This document shows positions 15,905 through 25,365 of a stretch of DNA of 64,000 nt, one piece after another. The notes beneath the pieces are model-generated. The model was not told the origin of the DNA, did not search any database, and worked only from the letters and a program-made list of their open reading frames with translations. The position numbers and the translations under genes are program-made. How positions within the stretch are numbered: the first letter of the stretch is position 1; the number at the start of each line of letters is the position of its first letter. The DNA comes from a virus, in the IMG/VR virus record IMGVR_UViG_3300010430_002753, positions 1-64,000 of that record. The stretch is one strand, 5' to 3'.

Positions 15905-16205
15905 AACAATCTTTAATGTTTACAATTCGATCTTCAGGATTCTTATTAGCTCTTTTAATCATTTGTTTTAATTCATATGATGTTATAACTAAATCTAACT
16001 GTTGACCTTCATATAATTCTAAGTCTTCTATATTATTGCCAATTTCTAATGACGCTATAAAATATTTAGTTGATTCTAAATGAGATTTTTGTTTTTTATT
16101 TTCAACTAAATAAATTTTATTTGACGTTTGTTTATTCATACTATACTGTAAAAATAATAAAAACACTATTACTAAAAATATTCCCATTGCTATAAATTCT
16201 TCCAT
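15903..16205 (-). CDS. Small membrane-anchored protein
   Basis: 100 residues. One N-terminal transmembrane helix (about 4-22) is followed by a charged soluble domain. It is last gene of its unit; the terminator stem overlaps its stop. Function unknown. Confidence 0.62.
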   Translation of the reverse strand: MEEFIAMGIFLVIVFLLFLQYSMNKQTSNKIYLVENKKQKSHLESTKYFIASLEIGNNIEDLELYEGQQLDLVITSYELKQMIKRANKNPEDRIVNIKDC

Positions 16206-16214
16206 ACTACATCC

Positions 16215-16631
16215 TTATTTTTTATTTAATAATTTTAAATTCGTTTTTATATTTAATTCTTTTATTTTCTTTCTATTTATATAATTTTTATGTAATTGTT
16301 TTTTACATTGAATATATACTCCACCTTCTAAATTTATAAATAATCTGTATATGGTTAAGTTATAAAAATTTTCAAATCTATCTTCAGGTGTACAAAACTC
16401 TATTAATTCGTTTAACATAGAATCAAAATTTATTTCTGAATCTACTGTTTTAAATTTATAATCTATTGTAACTACTGGTTTACCATTTAAACCATAACTT
16501 GATTGACATTGTATTGTATTAAAAGTAAATGGTAATACATTATTCTCACAATATTCAGATAAATCACTAATAAACGGATATGTTATATCTTTAGAATTTT
16601 TAATAAACCGTCTTGCATATTGTCTAATCAT
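16215..16631 (-). CDS. Tail-only protein (NLKLLNKK) with unrelated body
   Basis: 138 residues. The body shows no HRxDGPA repeat; it reads as an alpha/beta domain with several aromatic residues and cysteines. The end is ELNIKTNLKLLNKK, a clear copy of the family tail with a T for R change. It overlaps the 16624 gene by 8 bases. It supports the idea that the tail is a detachable module. Confidence 0.72.
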   Translation of the reverse strand: MIRQYARRFIKNSKDITYPFISDLSEYCENNVLPFTFNTIQCQSSYGLNGKPVVTIDYKFKTVDSEINFDSMLNELIEFCTPEDRFENFYNLTIYRLFINLEGGVYIQCKKQLHKNYINRKKIKELNIKTNLKLLNKK

Positions 16632-16824
16632 CTTTAAACAACATATCCATATTTGGCAAAGGTATATTATTTGTTTCTTCTACTAATTTATCTATTTCAA
16701 TACTTTTTTCTTTTAATTCTTTTTTAATTTCCTTTGCTTTTTTAAATTGTTTTATGGTATTAAATATTCCTATAATCATTGTTAATATACTTAATATTAT
16801 AATTATTATAGATATTATTTCCAT
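16624..16824 (-). CDS. Small membrane protein with coiled coil
   Basis: 66 residues. An N-terminal transmembrane helix (about 3-22) is followed by a charged helix (KQFKKAKEIKKELKEKSIEI), so a short membrane-bound coiled coil. RBS AAAGGAGTTAATC at ATG 16824. Function unknown. Confidence 0.6.
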   Translation of the reverse strand: MEIISIIIIILSILTMIIGIFNTIKQFKKAKEIKKELKEKSIEIDKLVEETNNIPLPNMDMLFKDD

Positions 16825-16842
16825 GATTAACTCCTTTGATAA

Positions 16843-17196
16843 TTATTCTATATAACCATCATAAATGATAATCTTATTTTCATATTCTTTATCTAAACAC
16901 GTATCTTCTATTTTTAATAATACGATATTACCTTGTTGTTTAAAAAGATCAAATAATTTAGTTTCATCCAATTCAATAACCCACGTATCGTAATATTTTT
17001 CAATAACATAATAGTGCGAATTTGTATTATTAGTTTTTCTTTTTTCTAGAAATTTTCCCTCAGATAAATGTTTATTGATTTCATCTATCTTGTCATCTCT
17101 AATTAACCTAACACTTTTATATGGTATAGATTTTTTATAGCACCCACTACATGGCATTTCACCATATCTGGACGCTCTTTCGATTACAAACTTCAT
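16843..17196 (-). CDS. Unknown phage protein
   Basis: 117 residues, alpha/beta. It starts KFVIERASRYGEMPCSGC, followed by KKSIPYK, a pattern found in small phage proteins of unknown role. Aromatic-rich centre YYVIEKYYDTWVIELD. It is 12 bases from its neighbour. No catalytic motif. Confidence 0.6.
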   Translation of the reverse strand: MKFVIERASRYGEMPCSGCYKKSIPYKSVRLIRDDKIDEINKHLSEGKFLEKRKTNNTNSHYYVIEKYYDTWVIELDETKLFDLFKQQGNIVLLKIEDTCLDKEYENKIIIYDGYIE

Positions 17197-17208
17197 ATAT
17201 AAAACTCC

Positions 17209-17517
17209 TTAATCGTGTTTAATTTCTTTTACAATTTTCATTTTTTGAGCAAGCACCCATGTCCCACCTTGCGATTCTGGCCTGTCATAGTATTCATAAT
17301 CTTCTATTTCAACTTCAACCCATGTTCTATTCTTTTTACTTAAATGAGGTGCAATAGGTGATAACGTACAATGCCAACCTTTCCTAAATGCAAATCCTTT
17401 TGTTGGGTGGGCTTCTGCGTTAAGCCATTCACCAATTGGGATTCTACTTTTTTTATTTATAAATAATGGACTTAATCTTCCATCTTTCATTTTTCTAATT
17501 AATTTATACGCTTTCAT
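17209..17517 (-). CDS. Conserved phage protein of unknown function
   Basis: 102 residues. The sequence FRKGWHCTLSPIAPHL and the end SQGGTWVLAQKMKI form a pattern I have seen in uncharacterised proteins of many phages, with a hallmark GWHC and conserved Trp and Gly. It resembles small ADP-ribosyltransferase-like or nucleotide-binding folds only loosely, so no function is claimed. The ATG overlaps the stop of the phosphatase gene (ATGA type). Confidence 0.62.
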   Translation of the reverse strand: MKAYKLIRKMKDGRLSPLFINKKSRIPIGEWLNAEAHPTKGFAFRKGWHCTLSPIAPHLSKKNRTWVEVEIEDYEYYDRPESQGGTWVLAQKMKIVKEIKHD

Positions 17518-18191
17518 ATATAAAACTCCTTAAAATCATCTAATCTTAAACAAGCTAATTTTCCACCATAAGCTGCACCACAATCAATACCTATTTTTTG
17601 ATTATAATGTCGTATTTTCCATTCTTTAGTATAATTATAAGGTAAATTTACTACTGGAGTATGACCAAATATGTAGTATACGTTTTTAGGAGTATTACTA
17701 GTATTTGTGTCAGTGTGGAATTCTCTTCTAGCCCATATTTGAAAATCTCTATTTTGTTTTTCAAATGGTAATCCATCTTTATTTAATTGAAACCCTGCGT
17801 GAGATAAATAAAATATATTATTGTTTATTTCTATTTTTTTACTAAATTCAAGTGTATTCACAAAATATAATATTTTTACTTTTTCAGATTTATCATATGT
17901 TTCAAATTCTTCATATGTTTTATAACCACCTTGAGTAAACCATTGATGATTATTTAAATTTTTATTATCTAAAGAATAATATTCACACATCCAATCATCG
18001 TGATTACCCATTAACATTTTAATATTATATTGATTTTTCATTATATATTTTAATATTTTAATTGAATGTGGTCCTCTGTCTACAACATCTCCAAGAATAT
18101 ATAAACGATCTTCGTCATTAAAATTAATTAATTCTAACATTGCCATAAATTTATCATACTGACCATGTATATCAGACATTACGTAAATCAT
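17514..18191 (-). CDS. PPP-type Ser/Thr protein phosphatase or Ap4A hydrolase-like
   Basis: 225 residues. Metallophosphoesterase motifs in order: D7-I-H9-G, GDVVDRG (34-40), GNHD (62-65), a late GHTP and a final GIDCGAAYGG. This is the layout of phage lambda phosphatase and of Ap4A/PrpE relatives, two-metal enzymes of the cytoplasm. Substrate could be a phosphoprotein or a dinucleotide. The end overlaps the next gene by four bases, and the start is 2 bases after the 18193 stop. Confidence 0.83.
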   Translation of the reverse strand: MIYVMSDIHGQYDKFMAMLELINFNDEDRLYILGDVVDRGPHSIKILKYIMKNQYNIKMLMGNHDDWMCEYYSLDNKNLNNHQWFTQGGYKTYEEFETYDKSEKVKILYFVNTLEFSKKIEINNNIFYLSHAGFQLNKDGLPFEKQNRDFQIWARREFHTDTNTSNTPKNVYYIFGHTPVVNLPYNYTKEWKIRHYNQKIGIDCGAAYGGKLACLRLDDFKEFYI

Positions 18192-18192
18192 A

Positions 18193-18426
18193 TTATTCTA
18201 TACCTTCAATATTTTTTTTAACTTCAACTGTCGCTATTCCACTATCATTAATAAATGCATCACTACTTGCTAAAAATATATCTACACCGTCAAAATTTAC
18301 TGATGTATTATCAGGTTCAATTAATATAAAATAATCACCGGATTTTAATTTGATCATATCTGTTTTAACCCATTCATTATCAATTAAAACTTTACATACT
18401 CTTTTATTTCTATTGACATGTCTCAT
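18193..18426 (-). CDS. Small beta-rich protein, unknown
   Basis: 77 residues, mostly beta strands: VCKVLIDNEWVKTDMI, KLKSGDYFILIEPD and SGIATVEVKK. The LKSGDYF turn recalls Hint-like beta folds, but no catalytic Cys, His or Asn is positioned for splicing. Directly upstream of the phosphatase gene. RBS AAGGAGAATAAATT. Confidence 0.6.
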   Translation of the reverse strand: MRHVNRNKRVCKVLIDNEWVKTDMIKLKSGDYFILIEPDNTSVNFDGVDIFLASSDAFINDSGIATVEVKKNIEGIE

Positions 18427-18439
18427 AATTTATTCTCCT

Positions 18440-18892
18440 TTATTGGCTCTTATTTTTTAAAATATAATCTTCTAATATTACAAAATCTTTTTTAATTTTA
18501 TTAACAACACTATTTAATTGATCAACTGTATCAAACCATTCAGTTTTAACAAATTTGTCATTGATATCATAAAAATAAATATGTGGTTTTAAAATTGGCG
18601 AATATTTATCTTTGTTATACGAACAATCACAATTATCTGATAATTTTTTCATAATATTATAATCTTCTATTAACACATTATTATCAAAATCATCCCAAGA
18701 TTTGCCTAAATATTCTGAATCGTAGTACGTGTATAAATAAAATCCTGCTTTCCAAGTAACTTTCTTTTTCCACGGTTTGAAAAAACATCTTTTTTCTCTA
18801 TCTTTAGAAAGATAAATATATCTTGAAGATTCAGTATTAATACAAATTGTCATTGATTTAATTTTTGATAAAAAGTTTATAGTATTTTCCAT
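18440..18892 (-). CDS. Unknown protein
   Basis: 150 residues, aromatic and lysine-rich, with a CFFKPWKKKVTWK core and CDCSYNKD. Predicted mixed alpha/beta, soluble. No family recognised. Follows the TM protein gene at 18904 by 11 bases. Confidence 0.58.
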   Translation of the reverse strand: MENTINFLSKIKSMTICINTESSRYIYLSKDREKRCFFKPWKKKVTWKAGFYLYTYYDSEYLGKSWDDFDNNVLIEDYNIMKKLSDNCDCSYNKDKYSPILKPHIYFYDINDKFVKTEWFDTVDQLNSVVNKIKKDFVILEDYILKNKSQ

Positions 18893-18903
18893 TTTATTTT
18901 TCC

Positions 18904-19836
18904 TTAATAATTATCATAGTTTACATCTACTTTGTGTACACCATTTTCTAAATATGGTTCACTTGTCGCCGTAAAGCCTATAATGAATTTTTCATTATAT
19001 TCTACAAATTTATCTTTTGAAATTAATGTTGTAAACCTATTACCTTTTTTAATATTTATCATATTTGTTAAATTAGACGCAGTTCCAATATCAGTGTAAT
19101 ATCTATTATCTATATTATCTAATGTTTTTATATTATTTAACATTCGTTTATCCCACCAGTTTAAATTAACTATGCACAATTCTTTAACTTCATGATTACA
19201 TGTTTCATATACTGATACAACTTCACCTAAATTACCGTCATCATCTATAAATCTATTACCTACTCGTTTTTTATAACTTTCAGTGTTATCTAATAAATTC
19301 CAAAAATTTTCATTTACAATTTCTACATATTCACCAGGACAATCTTGTTGATTAGCAACACAGTCAGAAAGACCTTTAAACGTATCTTCTAACATATCTT
19401 TAAATTGTTCTGGCGTTTTTAATTCTTCAATAGATCCATCTTCTTTTATATATCTATGATTTTTTGTTGGACTTTCTTTAATACCATATTTCTTAGCAAT
19501 CTTTTTAACAGCTTCAGTAATATCTTTTTTATTATTTTCATAAACTTCTAAATTAATACATTTAACTCCATCTTTTATTGGCGAAATAATAATATTTTCA
19601 CTTTTAAATTTATCTTTTAAAATATTTAAAACTTTTTTTAATTCATAATTTATTTTATCATCTTCTACATTATCAATAACTGCATGACAAATTAATACAT
19701 CATTTTCTTTTAAATTTATTTTATCAATATTATTAATTTTTATTTTATTATCATCTTTTTTAGTTGTTAATTTAAACATCATATACACAATAAATATTCC
19801 TGATATAAAGAATAATACAACAGCCATAATATCCAT
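18904..19836 (-). CDS. Membrane-anchored unknown protein
   Basis: 310 residues. A single N-terminal transmembrane helix (about 4-23) precedes a long soluble domain with predicted alpha/beta structure. The paired cysteines around CVANQQDCPGEY and CNHEVKELC suggest a redox or structural role. No family recognised. RBS AAGGAAGAAAATT. Confidence 0.6.
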   Translation of the reverse strand: MDIMAVVLFFISGIFIVYMMFKLTTKKDDNKIKINNIDKINLKENDVLICHAVIDNVEDDKINYELKKVLNILKDKFKSENIIISPIKDGVKCINLEVYENNKKDITEAVKKIAKKYGIKESPTKNHRYIKEDGSIEELKTPEQFKDMLEDTFKGLSDCVANQQDCPGEYVEIVNENFWNLLDNTESYKKRVGNRFIDDDGNLGEVVSVYETCNHEVKELCIVNLNWWDKRMLNNIKTLDNIDNRYYTDIGTASNLTNMINIKKGNRFTTLISKDKFVEYNEKFIIGFTATSEPYLENGVHKVDVNYDNY

Positions 19837-19848
19837 AATTTTCTTCCT

Positions 19849-20316
19849 TTATAGTAAACAGTTTTTTAATAAATCTTTAGAAATTTCAGCCATTAATTTA
19901 CAATCGTTAATTGATAAAATATCTAAAATTTTATTTTTAATTTTAATATCAATATTAGGATTTCCTAATTGACACATCCAATAATTTTTACGTTGACATA
20001 AAGATATTTTCTTTTCAATAAATACTATATTTGGAATTGTTCCACAATGATGTAAAAACACATATATTGTTCCTCGTTTACCTAAAAAATCACAAACGTC
20101 TTCAGTTAATTTCATATTTGGAAATTTATCTCGTATTACACTAATTGGCGTTTTCTCAGTAATAAAATACGCACCACGAAAATCATAACAATAATTGTTA
20201 ATATAATTATTTATTAAGTTAGATCCATTTTCTTTACTAGTTTCAATATTTTTAAGAAACTTATTATGCTTTACAACATTAGTATTCTTATCTTTTTCTA
20301 CATAACCTTTTTTCAT
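19849..20316 (-). CDS. Unknown protein
   Basis: 155 residues. Lysine-rich start (KKGYVEKDKN), then an alpha/beta region with several cysteines (YCYDFRG, DVCDFLG, HHCG, LCQRK). No recognised domain. First gene of the unit behind the promoter at 20340-20367. Confidence 0.58.
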   Translation of the reverse strand: MKKGYVEKDKNTNVVKHNKFLKNIETSKENGSNLINNYINNYCYDFRGAYFITEKTPISVIRDKFPNMKLTEDVCDFLGKRGTIYVFLHHCGTIPNIVFIEKKISLCQRKNYWMCQLGNPNIDIKIKNKILDILSINDCKLMAEISKDLLKNCLL

Positions 20317-20339
20317 ATCTACAACCTTTTTTATTTTTA

Positions 20340-20367
20340 ATTATAATCATTTAAAAATTATTGTCAA
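20340..20367 (-). promoter_or_regulatory. Sigma-70-like promoter
   Basis: Minus strand TTGACA (20367-20362), a 16-bp spacer and TATAAT (20345-20340). Drives the 19849 gene and those below. Confidence 0.82.
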
Positions 20368-20898
20368 CTAAAATCCACTAATGACTTCATAAATATGATA
20401 AACATATACTAAATCAATTTCAGGTTCATCATAAATATATTCACATATTGGTGTTTGTGTACCAATGTATTTACCCCATTTATGCCATCTCCAACCACCA
20501 TGTTCAGACTGGTGTTTTTTACTTATTGGAATTAAAGCGATAATAAATTTTCTATCATCTGTTTCTATAAACGGATATTGTTCTAAGATTTGTTTATAAT
20601 TATCACAAACTCCATAATTACTCAAATAAGTATCTTCACCATATTTGTTATATGTCTTTTCCCAATTAATTTTTTTATCATTATCTCTAACATAAAAACT
20701 ATCAAATTCATTAATTTCAAATTTATAATAATAACTAAACATATCATTTAATCCACTATAATAAATACCAGGTTTTTCTTCATAAAATTTATGTTCATTT
20801 ATATATCTTATCATTTCAATATTATCTTTAAATCTTTCTAAATCTTCTTTTTTTACTTTTTCATATCGATCTTTGTATTTTGACAAATCTAATAACAT
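20368..20898 (-). CDS. Unknown protein
   Basis: 176 residues, alpha/beta and aromatic-rich, with a distinctive HGGWRWHKWGKYIG motif in the second half that looks conserved. No family recognised. It abuts the 20899 gene with no gap. Its last codons overlap the upstream side of the next promoter. Confidence 0.58.
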   Translation of the reverse strand: MLLDLSKYKDRYEKVKKEDLERFKDNIEMIRYINEHKFYEEKPGIYYSGLNDMFSYYYKFEINEFDSFYVRDNDKKINWEKTYNKYGEDTYLSNYGVCDNYKQILEQYPFIETDDRKFIIALIPISKKHQSEHGGWRWHKWGKYIGTQTPICEYIYDEPEIDLVYVYHIYEVISGF

Positions 20899-21312
20899 TT
20901 ATTTATCCTTATTTTGTTTTTTCCATACATTATAATCTTCAACTAATTTATTGTGTTGATCTATAGTTAAACAATATCTTAATTCTTTTAGTTCATTATT
21001 AACAATACAATTAATAGATGTTTGACCAATTCTATTTGATTCTCGTATATATCCAGATATTGTTTTATTACGATCTGATATTCTAATTATACTAACTACA
21101 TTTATAGAATCAAAATTAATATAATATTCTAAATCTTCATATTCAAATGTTAAACAATTAATCGTATCTTTTAATCTTTCAATAGTAATTTCAAGTCTTC
21201 TACTATAACGGTCAAAATCACTACGATTTGTTGTTATAGCCCGTTCTAATAAACGCAATTCTTGTTTATGATCCGATAACATTTTTTCATAATCTTTTTT
21301 TGATATAAACAT
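20899..21312 (-). CDS. Unknown protein with N-terminal coiled coil
   Basis: 137 residues from ATG 21312, 6 bases after an AGAGAGG site; a GTG two codons upstream is too close to that site. The first 65 residues are helical (SKKDYEKMLSDHKQELRLL) and the rest is beta-rich. Function unknown. Confidence 0.6.
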   Translation of the reverse strand: MFISKKDYEKMLSDHKQELRLLERAITTNRSDFDRYSRRLEITIERLKDTINCLTFEYEDLEYYINFDSINVVSIIRISDRNKTISGYIRESNRIGQTSINCIVNNELKELRYCLTIDQHNKLVEDYNVWKKQNKDK

Positions 21313-21337
21313 ATACACCTCTCTTTTTATGAATGAA

Positions 21338-21363
21338 TAAATACTCCTAAATTAATAGGAGTA
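21338..21363 (-). terminator. Possible weak terminator
   Basis: Stem TACTCCTA/TAGGAGTA (21342-21349 with 21356-21363), 6-base loop, then a mixed A/T tract on the minus strand. It would end the large repeat-protein gene. Confidence 0.5.
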
Positions 21364-21378
21364 CATTAAATTTATTAT

Positions 21379-22761
21379 TTATCTTTTTTGGTTATTATAC
21401 ATTTTTTTCTCTAAACTATCAGGTCCAAACATATTTGAAATTAAATCATCAATTGATATATATTCTTTTGCTACTTTATTATTTTGTTTATCAATATTTA
21501 TAACAGGTATTTCAGATTTTGCTTGTTTTACTGAACATGGTTCATAACCAAAATGTTCATTAATTAGTTTACATTGATTTACATTAGCAGTAATTCCAAT
21601 ACTATTTAAAAAATCATATGTATTATGAACTAATTCTGAAACGCAATTATATGTTTTTCCATCAATTGTCATATTCATATTAGTATCTAGTTGATCACTT
21701 TGTTTTACTTCTACTAAATAATGTTTTACACCTTTAATATTAATTGTTTGCATATGTTCTTCCTTATTTTTATTTATTTTTTTATTAAATTCTTCTTTTG
21801 TATATTCTTTACTGTTTATATAATATAATTCACTTATTATTTCTCCATCTTTATAATACCAAATTGAAGCTGGGCCGTCTAATCTATGAACTTCGTCTTT
21901 AGAATTATAATAACATTCATAATTTATTTTAGTTCTTTTATTATCAAAATAATTATAAATTTTATAATTTCCATTATCTAATAATTCTTTAGTTATATAA
22001 TCATCAAGTATTATTATATTATTTCGTTTATTAAGAGCAACAACTTCTTGTCTAGTATCAAACTCTTGTTTTAGATATGTTTTATTGTTTATCCAATAGT
22101 GTTCACCTATAATTTCTCCAGATTTTGTATACCAAATTGTTGCTGGACCATTAATTCTATGTCTTTTACCATTTTTATAAAATTCTAGTTTTTTAACAGT
22201 TTCACAATTTTTATAATATTTAATAACTGCTGGTTTATTTTTTCTATTAAACATATTATTATTGTTAAAATAATATTCACCAATAATTTTAGTTTTATCT
22301 TTATTTAAATATTTTGTTATTTTATAATTACCGTTTTCTAATAATTCTTTATCTTCTAATTCTTTATAATCTAATTGATTTATTTTTTTATTATTAACTT
22401 TATTATGCCATTCTTTTCTAGTTAATTTTTTACCATCTAAATAATATTCAGATAAGTTATAACCAATAAAAGCTGGGCCATTTTCTCTATGAAGTTTATC
22501 ATTAACATAATACCATTCAGCTATTACTTTATTTTTTTCATCATATAATATTTTTGCTGGACCTTGTTTTTTATCTAATTTATTTTTTCTAATCCATTGT
22601 TCTTCTGTATATCCATTTTCAAAAACAGATATTACAGCAGGTCCATTCTGCCTATCAATTTCTTTATTTTTATTATAATACGTTGTAACTGTGTAATCAG
22701 ATCCTTCTTCTACATATATAATTTTAAAACTTCCATTTTTAAAAGTTATAGTTTCAATCAT
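21379..22761 (-). CDS. Long HRxDGPA-repeat protein fused to an extra C-terminal domain
   Basis: 460 residues from ATG 22761 (GGAGGTTATT site; the ATG at 22773 lies before it). It holds three family modules with six repeats, from DRQNGPAVI near the start to HRLDGPASIWYYKDGEI near residue 310. Where the tail is expected, INKNKEEHMQ runs straight into a new domain of about 120 residues. That segment has its own internal ATG (21753) with an AAGGAAG site, so it may also be translated alone. The fusion looks like loss of a tail-stop junction. Function of both parts unknown. Confidence 0.75.
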   Translation of the reverse strand: MIETITFKNGSFKIIYVEEGSDYTVTTYYNKNKEIDRQNGPAVISVFENGYTEEQWIRKNKLDKKQGPAKILYDEKNKVIAEWYYVNDKLHRENGPAFIGYNLSEYYLDGKKLTRKEWHNKVNNKKINQLDYKELEDKELLENGNYKITKYLNKDKTKIIGEYYFNNNNMFNRKNKPAVIKYYKNCETVKKLEFYKNGKRHRINGPATIWYTKSGEIIGEHYWINNKTYLKQEFDTRQEVVALNKRNNIIILDDYITKELLDNGNYKIYNYFDNKRTKINYECYYNSKDEVHRLDGPASIWYYKDGEIISELYYINSKEYTKEEFNKKINKNKEEHMQTINIKGVKHYLVEVKQSDQLDTNMNMTIDGKTYNCVSELVHNTYDFLNSIGITANVNQCKLINEHFGYEPCSVKQAKSEIPVINIDKQNNKVAKEYISIDDLISNMFGPDSLEKKMYNNQKR

Positions 22762-22788
22762 AATAACCTCCAAGTCATTTATAAATAC

Positions 22789-22816
22789 AATATAATTATT
22801 ATTAAAATTTTGTCAA
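22789..22816 (-). promoter_or_regulatory. Sigma-70-like promoter
   Basis: Minus strand TTGACA (22816-22811), a 16-bp spacer and TATATT (22794-22789). Drives the long repeat gene. Confidence 0.8.
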
Positions 22817-22818
22817 CT

Positions 22819-22861
22819 AAAAAATAAAGAAATCCAATTATTTTTTAATTAAATTGGATTT
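22819..22861 (-). terminator. Rho-independent terminator
   Basis: Stem AAATCCAATT/AATTGGATTT (22830-22839 with 22852-22861) followed on the minus strand by a T-rich run. It ends the vWA gene unit just before the next promoter. Confidence 0.8.
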
Positions 22862-22874
22862 CACATAAATATTA

Positions 22875-25049
22875 TTAGAAATATTTTTTTACTTTTTGTG
22901 TTTTTAAAATAAGAGTATCACCTGTTTTTTCACTAGTATATAAGTAATTTCCTTTTTTATCAACTTCTAATCCTGTATACCAATCACCGGTTAATACTTT
23001 AGATACTTTACAAATAAATAATTTATTACGAATTAAAATTAATTCTTTTTTAATAGATTTTAATTTTTCATCTAATATTTCTTTATCTCTAACAACAGTA
23101 TCTAAATGCATTTTAATCATTTGATCAGCAGCGTTTAATTTTTTATTTCCATCTATTTTCTTTCTAACTGCATTAATTGAAGGAATACTTGCTACACCTT
23201 TTAAATCATATTCAATTTGTTTTGATTCATAAAAATCAATATCATTCTTTTCAGATTTATTATTTACTCCACCGTAATTAAAATTTTTATCTAAACCATG
23301 TTCTTTTAAAATTTCAATTTGTTCTTTTGAATATTCAGCTAATTTACCTTCTTGTAATAAAGATGAATCATTTTCAATTAATTCTTTAATAATGAATTTA
23401 ACTACCTTCTGTTCAGCTTCTTTCATTTTTTCATTTTTAACCATAGATAGAATTGTATCTAGATTATTACTATCTTTAATATATGTTTCGTTAATTACAG
23501 GTAATATATCTAAATTAATAATAAAACTATTACCTTGAGGTTCTAATAATGTTAAATTCCATTTTTCTTCTAAATCTGTTAATCTATCTAAAGTATTAAC
23601 ATCAATAATAGCTGGGAGTTTATTAATATTTAAGTTGCCATCTTTAATAATAGTATGATTTCTAAATATTTGAGAATTTACTTCATTTGGTAATCCCATA
23701 TTAATAGCATTTTCATTTAATTTAACTTTGCCTTCAACAACAAATCTAATAGACACATTCATATGTTTTTTATTATACACAAAATCACTAAATAAAGATC
23801 TTGATTCTTTTGTTTTTTCAAATAAATTACCACTATCAGTTGTTTTAACTCCAATACGTTTATAATCTTTTACAGGAATATAAAAATTATGTCCCTCTGA
23901 TAATATTTGTAATATATCCATAACACAAGGATGATTAGGGTCCGGTAAATAAGAAGAATCAACTTCTCCATCTTTATATCTATACTTAGGTTTAAACGCA
24001 CATCTTTTTAATTTTTTAATGAATTTTGAACTTTCATCATATGTAAATGCATTTCTAATTTCGTCAATTAAACCTTTATCTCCAGTATGATTTACTAATA
24101 AGTTTAAAGCTTCTTTTCTATTTCCAATATAATAATTTTCATATGATAATACATAACAAATATTTTTAAATGTTTTTTCATTTAAATTAGATACTTCTAA
24201 ATCTGCAGTATTATATTCTTCATCATTATATTTAAAATTAAAATCACCATCTCCAATAAAAACAAATTGATTTTTATTTTTATCAATAGCATTTAATTCT
24301 AATTTTTCTTTAACTAATTTAGATGAATTTCTAGTTAAATATAAAATATCAACATCTTTATCTGCAGTCATTACTATTTTTTCAACAACTAATTCATTAA
24401 TTTTTTCATAATTATGTTTAAATATTTCTGAATAATCTTTAATATTATCTGAATGTGTATAAATGCCAAATTGAGATAATTGAGACATTTGTGTTAACAT
24501 TTCTTTATCATAATAATAACCATAACCTATAGTATTAAATGATAAAATATTATTTGATAATGTAGTAATTTCATTAAGTACTCTTGTTCTTTCCTCAGTA
24601 GAACTCCATTTATCTGTTACTGTATAACCATCTGTAAACATTGTAATAGAAAAATTAGGACATAATGCTTTTAATTCAGAAACTATTTCAGATGCTTCTT
24701 TAATTGATTCTGAAAAACACGTTAATCCAATTGTTGATTTAATACCATCTAATAATTTAAATAAACCATTAGTATCTTTTTTAGCACCTTTAATTAAAGT
24801 TCTATATTGTCCAATACCAGAAAACCATATAATAGAAACGTAATCATTATCTCCCATACAATTAATTGTTTCTTTTACATTTTCAATTAATCCATTAATT
24901 TCTCTACTCATTGATAACGATCTATCAATAATATGAATATGATGAATTTCACTAATTGCTACTGATTTTTTTTCAACTTCTTTTTGATTCTGATTAATTA
25001 CTACTAAAGTTTTTTCTACTCCGTTAATAACTATTTTGTTTTTCTTCAT
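22875..25049 (-). CDS. Large von Willebrand factor A-domain protein
   Basis: 724 residues. A vWA fold begins near residue 33. The MIDAS motif is D42-R-S-L-S46-M, with T at the T-position region 109-110 and D140 in MFTDGYT, so a metal-dependent ligand-binding domain is expected. Residues 230-700 hold no recognisable domain, with helical ends. Phage vWA proteins of this size have no settled function, and chaperone-like or defence-related roles are speculative. Last gene of its unit, followed by a terminator. It may work with the YfaP-segment protein at 52.1 kb. Confidence 0.75.
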   Translation of the reverse strand: MKKNKIVINGVEKTLVVINQNQKEVEKKSVAISEIHHIHIIDRSLSMSREINGLIENVKETINCMGDNDYVSIIWFSGIGQYRTLIKGAKKDTNGLFKLLDGIKSTIGLTCFSESIKEASEIVSELKALCPNFSITMFTDGYTVTDKWSSTEERTRVLNEITTLSNNILSFNTIGYGYYYDKEMLTQMSQLSQFGIYTHSDNIKDYSEIFKHNYEKINELVVEKIVMTADKDVDILYLTRNSSKLVKEKLELNAIDKNKNQFVFIGDGDFNFKYNDEEYNTADLEVSNLNEKTFKNICYVLSYENYYIGNRKEALNLLVNHTGDKGLIDEIRNAFTYDESSKFIKKLKRCAFKPKYRYKDGEVDSSYLPDPNHPCVMDILQILSEGHNFYIPVKDYKRIGVKTTDSGNLFEKTKESRSLFSDFVYNKKHMNVSIRFVVEGKVKLNENAINMGLPNEVNSQIFRNHTIIKDGNLNINKLPAIIDVNTLDRLTDLEEKWNLTLLEPQGNSFIINLDILPVINETYIKDSNNLDTILSMVKNEKMKEAEQKVVKFIIKELIENDSSLLQEGKLAEYSKEQIEILKEHGLDKNFNYGGVNNKSEKNDIDFYESKQIEYDLKGVASIPSINAVRKKIDGNKKLNAADQMIKMHLDTVVRDKEILDEKLKSIKKELILIRNKLFICKVSKVLTGDWYTGLEVDKKGNYLYTSEKTGDTLILKTQKVKKYF

Positions 25050-25075
25050 TATAACCTTCTCCTTTATTTATTAAT

Positions 25076-25351
25076 TTATATTTGATTTAATATTTTTTCT
25101 TTATCTTTTTTTAATTTCATTATTTCAGAATCTATTAATGTTATTTTTTTATTTATTACTAATTCTTTAGATAACATAAATCTACAATTTCCAATTTTTA
25201 CACTATGTTTTCTTATCAAATTACCATTATATAGATTTCTAAGATCTTTTAAATATTTTTTATTTTCAACAACATAATAAGAAACTCTTCTATTTTCGTT
25301 AACATCAATTTCTTTTACATTATTGTATATATCTATATAATAAAGTTTCAT
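25076..25351 (-). CDS. Small unknown protein
   Basis: 91 residues. Beta-rich N-terminal half (YYIDIYNNVKEIDVN) and a basic helical end (KLKKDKEKILNQI). It lies just upstream of the vWA gene with an AAGGAGAAGGTTATT site. No family. Confidence 0.6.
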   Translation of the reverse strand: MKLYYIDIYNNVKEIDVNENRRVSYYVVENKKYLKDLRNLYNGNLIRKHSVKIGNCRFMLSKELVINKKITLIDSEIMKLKKDKEKILNQI

Positions 25352-25365
25352 AATAACCTTCTCCT

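Noticed and set aside
17209-17517. ADP-ribosyltransferase assignment
   Set aside because: No R-S-E or H-Y-E catalytic triad is visible.
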